Origin: Anolis sagrei
Lineage: Eukaryota > Chordata > Lepidosauria > Squamata > Anolidae
Direction: 5' to 3'
NCBI RefSeq assembly: GCF_037176765.1
Contig: NC_090022.1
Span: 78,307,209 to 78,371,208 of the forward strand
Length of the DNA: 64,000 nucleotides
A model generated the notes under the pieces. The model did no database searches, was not told the DNA's origin, and saw nothing but the letters and a program-made list of their open reading frames with translations. A program made the position numbers and the translations under genes. This document shows positions 56,952-64,000 of the stretch, piece after piece (the stretch's first letter is position 1; each line of letters opens with the position of its first letter).

Positions 56952-57165
56952 GGTGCATCTACACTGTAGAATTAATGCAGTTTGACACAACTTCAATTAC
57001 AAAGGCTTCATGCTCTGGAATTATGGGAGTGGTCATTTTACAAGGTCTTTATCTTTTTATGCCAAGGAGGGCTGGTACCTCACTAAACTACAGCTTCCAG
57101 GACTCTATAGCATTGTGCCGTGGCAGTCAAGCTGCATTAATTTTACTGTATAGATGCACACACAG
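56952..57165. repeat. Palindromic MITE (family A), well kept
   Basis: The left end GGTGCATCTACACTGTAGAA and right end 'TTTTACTGTATAGATGCAC' pair. The centre has 'GCCAAGGAGGGCTGGTACC'. Confidence 0.75.
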
Positions 57166-58242
57166 TTCTCTTTTGTGGTTTCCACATGCTTTGTGCTGCA
57201 TAATAAGGTTCTGGCATATAATGCTTCTATCTCTCATCTTCAAATTCTCAGAAATGCAGATGTACATAAGGAAGTTAAAAAACGTAGATGTTAAACTGTT
57301 TGTTCCATAGGATGGGGTCTTTATGCCCCCATGGTATTGTGAAGACTGACAGACAGAAGCACCTGGATATTTTGATTAACAGGGGTCATCAACAACCCAT
57401 CCAGTATACTCTGTGTCACCTAAAATCATCATGAATTGTATTCCAAAACATTTTGGTGTAGCTTGGTCTTGAATCCAGACCCATTAGGTTTACAAAATCG
57501 AGACCCATTAGGTTTACAAAAGGTCTAAAACACCTAGAACCAGACTGCTGATGTGGATTGGCTGTTTTCATTTGGGGAAGGACATCTAGAGTTCAAAATC
57601 TACTCCTACACCACAGAGTAGCCTGCATGTTTGAACTTGTTTTTAAGGTACCCTCTGCAGCAATAATTTCCAGAGGGGTAGCCTTGTTAACATATTCTGT
57701 TACCTTTTTCCTATGGCATCTCTACTGAACTTTAGAACCTGCCTATAATTGTAACACATTAACTCTGCATCCGTAGGAAATGTTTAGATCTTCCCAGGCT
57801 AGAAATCTATTACAATGGCAATCCTGAAGAATGATCTTATTCATATCTGGGGCTTTGAAGTTGACATGGGCTGAAATCAACTTGTGTTTTAACACTTAGC
57901 AGCTACCATTGAAAAATATCAAAGGGCTGTAACCTCCCCTGCCTGTTACAGATTTTTTTAATTTAACTTTTAATTTTGATTTTAGATATAGAGATTAAAG
58001 CTCATTTGACAATTGACAAACACACATACTAAATTAATTCCCTAACTGCTACAGCAAAAATTGCATCTAATGCAACATTAATATTTAACATATAAAAATA
58101 CTGCCATTACATATGTTAAGGTTTAACTAAACAAATTGGATTTCCAGTTTTCCTCTCATTGCTATTTATTGACTAGCTTGTGTACATGGCAATCCCTGGG
58201 TTATTTGAAGAAGTCATTTTTTAATTGTACAAAATTTATAAA
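57166..58242. other. Intergenic, nothing recognised
   Basis: I see no gene or repeat family here beyond a small tandem duplication near 57475-57525 ('GACCCATTAGGTTTACAAAA' twice). Confidence 0.4.
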
Positions 58243-60870
58243 GTTGTGGGTGAACTACAACTCACATCATGCCAGGTTAACCCAGAAAAACTCTGTCAGT
58301 ACTTAAAGTTTGTTATTTATTTATTTATTTATTATTTGCATTTGTTAACCGCCACTCTCAGCCCAGAGGCGACTCGTGGCGGTGTACAGCACATAGAACA
58401 TAAAGACAACAGTTACAGTAAATCAAGATCATAACACACATCTTACTAACACACAACTAATTAAACTAAAAATCCGCTTCGTCTTGTTTAGGTCATAATC
58501 AATCTCGTCATCATAGTCCATTCCGGTGGTCATTCCAAAAACATAGCACTTAATTAAAGGCCTTTTCGAAGAGCCAGGTTTTCAGGCCCTTACGGAAGGC
58601 CATGAGGGAGGGCGCCTGTCTAATTTCAGCAGGGAGGGAGTTCCACAGCCGGGGGGCCACCACCGAGAAGGCCCGCTCTCTAGTCCCCGCCAAGCGTGCC
58701 TGTGAGGCAGGCGGGACCGAGAGAAGGGCCTCCCCGGATGATCTCAAGGTCCTCGTGGGCTCGTAGGCCGAGATGCGGTACTCAAGGTATTTTGGGCCGG
58801 AACCGTTTAGGGCTTTGTAGGTTAGCACCAGCAGCTTGAATTGGGCCCGGTAGCTGATCGGCAGCCAGTGGAGCTGGGACAGCAAGGGCGTTGTGCGCTC
58901 CCTGCGTCCCGCTCCGGTTAACAACATGGCTGCCGCGCGCTGGACTAGCTGGAGCTTCCGGGCCGTCTTCAAGGGCAGCCCCACGTAGAGAGCGTTGCAG
59001 TAGTCGAGGCGGGATGTGACCAAAGCGTGTACCACCGTGGCCAAGTCAGACTTCCCAAGATACGGGCGCAGCTGGCGCACGAGCCGAAGCTGTGCAAATG
59101 CTCCCCTGGTCACCGCTGAAACCTGGGGATCCAGGCTCAGCGATGAGTCCAGGGTCACACCCAAGCTGCGAACCTGCGCCTTCAAGGGGAGTGCGACCCC
59201 GTCCAGCACAGGCTGTAACCCTATACCCTGTTCGGCCTTGCGACTGACCAGGAGTACCTCTGTCTTGTCTGGATTTAATTTCAGTTTGTTCGCCCTCATC
59301 CAGACCGTCACAGCGGCCAGGCACCGGTTCAGGACTTCGACAGCCTCCTTAGTAGCAGGTGGGAAGGAGTGACAGAGTTGGACGTCATCTGCGTACAGGT
59401 GACACCGCACCCCGAAACTCCGGATGATCTCACCCAGCGGCTTCATGTAGATGTTAAACAGCATGGGGGACAGTATGGAGCCCTGAGGAACACCACAGGT
59501 CAAAGGCTGTGGTGTTGAACAGGAGTCCCCCAATAACACCTTCTGGGTGCGACCCTCCAGAAATGACTGGAGCCACCGCAAAGCGGTGCCCCCAAGGCCC
59601 ATCTCTGCAAGGCGTCCCAGAAGAATACCGTGGTCGATGGTATCGAAGGCCGCTGAGAGGTCCAGAAGCACCAACAGGGACACACTCCCCCTGTCTAGCT
59701 CCCGGCGCAGATCATCCACTAAGGCGACCAAGACCGTCTCGGTACCATGTCCCGGTCTGAAGCCAGACTGTGCCGGATCCAGATAATCCGTGTCTCTCAA
59801 GAATACCTGGAGTTGTGAGGCCACCACGCTTTCCATGACTTTGCCCAAGAAGGGAAGATTGGAAACAGGCCGAAAGTTGTCAAATTTAGTGGGGTCCAGT
59901 GATGGTTTCTTCAACAGCGGCTTTATAATAGCCTGTTTTAGGCTCGCTGGAATCGTGCCTTCCCGAAGGGAGGCATTAACCACCACCGTTACCCACTCAG
60001 CCAATCCCCCTCTGGCCTCTTTCAGAAGCCAGGATGGGCAGGGGTCTAGGATGGACGTGGTAGGCCTCATTCCTCCAAGTATCTTGTCCACATCCTCGGG
60101 TTTCACAAACTGAAAAGAATCCATCAAAATAGGACAAGCAGGTGCTTGTGTCACATCCACAGAGACTGCATTTAATGAGGCGTCCAGCCCAGAACGGATC
60201 AAAGCGACTTTGTCTGCAAAGAACCGAGCAAATGCTTCACAGCGCGTGTCCGAGTTGTCAGGGCTCCCACCTGAGGTAGGGGGAGTTAGAAGACCTCTGA
60301 CAATCCGAAACAACTCCGCCGGACAAATTTGGGCAAATTTGTTCTAGATCCATCATTGGTGGAGTTCAGTGTGTCCTCTGGCTGCAGGGTAAACTACAAC
60401 TCTCACTATGGTGAGTCAGTCCCCTCAAAGCCCTCCAGTAGGCTGAGTTAGTCATGGAAGTTCTATGTGCCAAGTTTGGTCCAGGTCCATCATCGGTGGA
60501 GGTCATAGTTTCTCTGGTTGTGGGTGAACTACTACTCCCAGAAAGGAAGGTCAGTTCTCCTCAAACAACTCCAGTAATCAAATTTCGGCATATCAGGCAT
60601 GTGTGCCAAGTTTGGTCCAAATCTATCGATGTTTGGGTTCACTGTGCTCTCTGGATGTAGGTGAATTACAACTCCCTCAAATCAAGGTGAATTTTCCCCA
60701 AAGACCTCCAGTATTTTTTGTTGGTCATGGGGCCTCTGTGTGCCAAGTTTGGTCCAGGCCCATTGTTGATGGAGTTCAGAGTGCTCTTAGATTGCAGGTG
60801 AACTATATATTCCAGTACCTACAAATCCTATAAATCATGGTGAATTCTCCCCAAACCTCTCTAGTATGTT
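58243..60870. repeat. ~137-bp tandem array, possibly Helitron-derived, split by L2
   Basis: Four units, the first partial, lie at 60335-60870. 'GTGCCAAGTTTGGTCC' starts at 60467, 60603 and 60740, giving periods of 136 and 137 bp. Each unit has a 'GTGGAGTTCA' and a 'GTAGGTGAACTACAACTCCC'-like stretch. A further part (58243-58305, 'GTGGGTGAACTACAACTCAC') lies left of the L2, so the L2 seems to have landed inside the array. The Helitron suggestion rests on memory of such units in lizards and is unproven. Confidence 0.6.
58306..60334 (-). mobile_element. L2 LINE with open reverse-transcriptase frame
   Basis: This is the longest LINE here. The frame 58550-60313 holds 587 codons without a stop. 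It covers the reverse transcriptase (about residues 130-330: NFRPVSNLPFLGK, LDLSAAFDTIDH, GVPQGSILSP, catalytic YADD at 307-310, LKLNPDKTE) and the C-terminal L2 region ending TWLFEKAFN. The endonuclease is missing by 5' truncation, as is usual, so it cannot move by itself. The 3' UTR and TTATTTATTTATT tail are at 58312-58549. The open frame points to recent insertion. Confidence 0.92.
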
Positions 60871-60879
60871 CAGTTGCTG

Positions 60880-61550
60880 ATCAATTCCTTTGTTTGCTAG
60901 TGTCATAGAAAAGAATAGGAAAGGGTTAAGGGAGAGGCAGTGCGTGGGGTCATGCAAATTCTACACAAATGGAGAAAGCAAGAAACACTGCAATGCCTGT
61001 GGTGTAGGAAACACTTGCAATCTAGGAGGAAATTGTCCCCGTATGAAAGCCTATACTTGGGTGGTGGGCAGTGTTGTTTGTGGAGGACACCGGCAGGGCT
61101 CTTGTACATGTTCATGGTGCTCACTATAACCTACAATGTCATTGGAGGGAGGGCCTTTGGGGTCTCCTGCATAGTAGGAGATATAGCTGTTTATGGAGGC
61201 AGGAGCCTTTATGTGAAAGTGGACATTCCCGCCACATACATATTTTTACTTTTTTTTTATTATGTGTATAGATAGATTTATAGATCGATAGATACATATA
61301 TAGATGTGTATAGATTTATTGGTACTGTTCCATTATCAAGGCGGAGACCACGAGGGGGTACTAAAGAGAGAAGGATAGTTCATTTTCCTTATAATGTACA
61401 AGTTACTTCCGTGTATGGGTGGACACACAAACTATTAGTTCTTCAAATTTGCAAATATAATTTCTCAATGTAATTCCTGCAGAGCTGGGGCTCCATCAAA
61501 CTGAGCCATGGCTGTTACAGTGGCATTAGGTTACATTAATTCAGCAGCAG
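60880..61550. repeat. Unclassified repeat with an inverted partner
   Basis: The stretch 60902-60978 ('AGGAAAGGGTTAAGGGAGAG') matches 61817-61896 in reverse, with few changes over about 75 bases. Between them are GATAGATAGA-type microsatellite (about 61260-61300) and unassigned sequence. Confidence 0.55.
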
Positions 61551-61797
61551 TGGGTTGTTTAAAGTTTTTCGGGCTGTATAGCCATGTTCCAGAAGCATTC
61601 TCTCCTGACGTTTCGCCCACATCTATGGTAGGTATCCTCAAAGGTTATGAGGTCTGTTGGAAACTAGGCAAGTCAGGTTTAGCTATCTGTGGAATGTCCA
61701 GGGCAGGAGAAAGAACTCTTGTCTGTTGGAGGCAGGTGTGAATATTGCAACTGGCCATCTTGATTAGCATTGAATGGCCTTGTAGCTTCAAGGCTTG
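61551..61797 (-). mobile_element. Penelope-like 3' region
   Basis: It includes 'TCTCTCCTGACGTTTCGCCC' and 'AACTCTTGTCTGTTGGAGGC', the cleanest copy of this region in the window. Confidence 0.75.
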
Positions 61798-61911
61798 GCT
61801 GCTTCCTATGAATCTACATGCTTTCTCTATATGTGTGGGATTTGCATGGCCCCGCCCACTGCCTCTCCCTTAACCCTTTCCTATTATTTTCTATGGCGTA
61901 CAGAGGAATTG

Positions 61912-62100
61912 GTCAGGCCTGGGCAAGCTTGGGCCTTACAGGTGTTTTGGACTCCAAATCCCACAATTCCTAACAGCCTCAAGCTCTTTCCTTTTCTTCT
62001 CCATTTCCGCCTAAGCGGCTGAGGGGGAAAGGAAGGGGCCTGGGGCTGTTAGGAATTGTGGGAGTTGGAGTCCAAAACACCAAAGTTTGCTCAGGCCTAG
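61912..62100. mobile_element. Palindromic hAT MITE
   Basis: The left arm is 'GGCCTGGGCAAGCTTGGGCC', the right arm ends 'AAAGTTTGCTCAGGCC'. It has the CTAAGCGGCTGAGGGGGAAA centre seen in other copies. Confidence 0.75.
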
Positions 62101-62139
62101 AGTAGATGCCGCGAACCCACGAACACCTTCCTCCCTCCC

Positions 62140-62500
62140 TCTTTCTTTCTGAGGCCCCGCCCCCTCACACCAGAATCGTTCGAAGAGCCTTTCTGGCCCC
62201 GCCCTCCCGCTCCAAACGTCGCAGGAGGGAATATCGCGAGAGGACGAGAGTATATCTTTGCGGTGCGCCCCCTGGCGGCGGAGATTTTCAGTCGGCGTTG
62301 TGGACGTCTGAGGCGCCGGGCACTCCGGCTTTGGTTTCCCCTCTTTTTCCGCTATGGCGGCTCCGGACGTTGCTAGCTGGCTTCGAGTCGCGGCCGGCCT
62401 TCTTCGCCTCCTGCCTCCTTCCGACTCGCGGCCGGAGCGGGCCTGTTAGTAGTGGGGGAGCCCCGTCCGAGGGCTGCAGGCGGCCCAAGGCAGGTAGAGG
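62140..62500 (+). promoter_or_regulatory. CpG-island promoter and first exon, probably KIAA1191
   Basis: A CpG-rich island has GCCCCGCCC boxes (near 62155 and 62198) and an unmistakable exon-like stretch ending at a possible donor, CAG|GTAGAG at 62493. In human the next gene after ARL10 is KIAA1191, whose first exon is non-coding as I recall. The position and strand fit, but no coding sequence of it lies in the window, so the name rests on synteny only. Confidence 0.45.
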
Positions 62501-62999
62501 GCGGGCCGCGCGGGCCTTGTTTGGGCGGGCCGGGGGAGAGGCCCCGCTCCACTCTTCCGGGCGCTTCCTTGAGGGGAGGGAGAGCAGCCTCAAAGAGGAG
62601 GGGAGGCCAGCCACGCCGTTTACCCAGCTCTGGCCTTCAGCTCCCAGGTGCCCTCACCCTTCGTCAAGGCATGTTGCTGAGGCTTCTGGGAGCTGAAGTC
62701 CAAAACACCCGCGGCCCTGTGTTTTGGAAGTGGAGTGGAGGGCCCTATAGGGAAGACCTGAATTGATGTAGCGCTAGTATTCAGTTGTAACTGCCATGGC
62801 AACCCTCCATAGCATTCTGGGTTTTGCCATCTCAGGCTCTAGTGCAGAGCTTTGACGTTGATGTGTCACTTTTCCAGGCATGTATCATTCTGTGACACAG
62901 TTTTTAAGACACTTTAACTACAGTACTTTGAATTCTAGCTAGTCCCACTTGTGCTATATGGTCACCACGTTACATTTCAAATGAACACTGCCCCCAGCC

Positions 63000-63290
63000 A
63001 TTTTTTGTGTAATTGTATTTTAAATTGCTTTTAGGGTATTTGTTGTAATGTGTACTTATGTTTTAGTTAACTATGTCTTATTGGTTTTTTAATTTTTCAT
63101 CACAGTGCTTAATTCTTTGCCGTAAGCTCATTGTTATCACTGTTGCTTTATCGTGTATTGTTTGATATCTTTGCATTATGTATTGTTTTGATATCTGAGG
63201 TATTGAATGCTTCCCTTTTTCTGTGTGTAAACCACCCTGAGTCCCTTCGGAGAGAGAGGGCGGTCTAAAAATAAAGTTGTTTATTATTAT
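63000..63290 (+). mobile_element. L2-type LINE tail
   Basis: 'TGTAAACCACCCTGAGTCCC', 'GGGCGGTCTAAAAATAAAG' and (ATT)n. The same subfamily as 17440-17690. Confidence 0.75.
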
Positions 63291-63454
63291 TATTTATCGT
63301 TACTACTGTTATTTATTACTAGCAAACCAGAGGTTAAACCAATACCTGCAACAACCTAGAGATTCTCTCCATGAAAGCCTTGGTCATATAATTTATTGTT
63401 GATTTTACATAGATTCAGAGGTTTTTGCCATGTTCACGTGACATGCTGTTTGGA

Positions 63455-63718
63455 AAGCTCAACTCGGGTGCCTCAATTTTTTGTTGTGTGCCTTCATGCT
63501 TTTTCTGATCTGTGAAAATCTAAATGTGATCCTTTCCACGGGGTTTTTTTTGGCAAGATTTGTTCAGAAGGGCTTTACCATTGCCTTCTTCTGAGGCTGA
63601 GAGAGTGTGATTTCCCTTAAGTCACCCAGTGGGTTTCATGGCTGAGCAGGGCTTCAAACCCTGGTCTCCAGAGTTTTAGTCTAATGCTCAAACCGCTGCA
63701 CCGCCCCTTTAAATATTT
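63455..63718 (-). mobile_element. Sauria-type SINE, near full length
   Basis: Reverse of the SINE: 'TTGTTGTGTGCCTTCATGC' (tail), 'GGCAAGATTTGTTCAGAAGG', 'AGTCACCCAGTGGG', then the tRNA-like head with 'GGGCTTCAAACCCTGG' and 'ACCGCTGCACCGCC'. Confidence 0.85.
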
Positions 63719-63942
63719 CTATCATATTTCAAAAATATAGAGGCATTCTTGTTGCTGGCTCCGAATGCTCCCCCTTAAACTGCAGGTTCCAGGAGTCCAT
63801 GATGTGATAGTGAAAGAGAAGTAATAGCACTATAGCAGCGTAGTCAGCCTGATGGAGCCCTGTTTTTCTTCAAAGGGATGGAGAAAGGATTTTAATAGAA
63901 AATGCCATTTATGATGAAATGAATGCGAAAGTGCACCTTCTC

Positions 63943-64000
63943 AAGAGAGCCAGTTCAGGGTAGTGGTTTGAACATTGGATGCATTCACATACTCGGGCTT
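63943..64000 (+). mobile_element. Sauria-type SINE head, cut by window end
   Basis: 'GAGAGCCAGTTCAGGGTAGT' and 'GGTTTGAACATTGGATGC' match the 5' head of this SINE. Confidence 0.65.

Noticed and set aside
62106-62696. 196-codon plus-strand frame in the right-hand CpG island
   Set aside because: Low-complexity GC-rich translation without a known domain; the island is better read as promoter and non-coding first exon.
1-64000. CRISPR arrays, operons, bacterial ribosome-binding sites, tRNA genes
   Set aside because: None seen; this is animal nuclear DNA, and tRNA-like stretches belong to SINEs.

Overview
The window is vertebrate nuclear DNA, most likely from a squamate reptile and probably an iguanian (Anolis-like) lizard. 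The genes are short exons in long introns with GT-AG borders. The repeats are a typical lizard mix: Bov-B, CR1, L2-type and Penelope-like retroelements, tRNA-derived SINEs including the Sauria type, and many short hAT- and Harbinger-like MITEs. The species is inferred from repeat style and protein divergence, not from a database match.

Gene layout, left to right: FAF2 first exon (minus, the rest lies left of the window); a C2H2 zinc-finger ORF (plus); CLTB (plus, six coding exons, 14150-29320); HIGD2A (minus, two exons, 36746-38920); NOP16 (plus, five exons, 39296-45707); ARL10 (minus, four exons, 48370-53913); and a CpG-rich promoter near 62.1-62.5 kb that probably belongs to KIAA1191. The order FAF2-CLTB-HIGD2A-NOP16-ARL10-KIAA1191 is that of human 5q35.2 as I recall it, so this is conserved microsynteny. 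The zinc-finger ORF has no counterpart that I know of in the human interval.

The genes are a housekeeping set rather than a pathway: clathrin light chain B (vesicle coats), HIGD2A (respiratory-chain assembly), NOP16 (ribosome biogenesis), ARL10 (Arf-like GTPase) and FAF2/UBXD8 (ER and lipid-droplet protein degradation). HIGD2A and NOP16 share a 375-bp divergent promoter. NOP16 and ARL10 converge. The CpG islands lie at FAF2, CLTB, HIGD2A/NOP16, ARL10 and the presumed KIAA1191 start.

The rest is mostly old and young transposon sequence. The parts most worth a second look are: a nested stack at 10.8-13.6 kb (a LINE split by an L2, next to an internally deleted mariner-like element that is also split by an L2); an almost perfect 182-bp inverted repeat in ARL10 intron 1; a GC-moderate minisatellite upstream of ARL10 with a MITE inside it; a ~137-bp tandem array that hosts a 2-kb L2 with a 587-codon open frame; and Staf/ZNF143-type promoter motifs at two of the islands. 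I see no wholly new gene system. CLTB exon 5 matches the known neuron-specific cassette exon exactly in length and phase.
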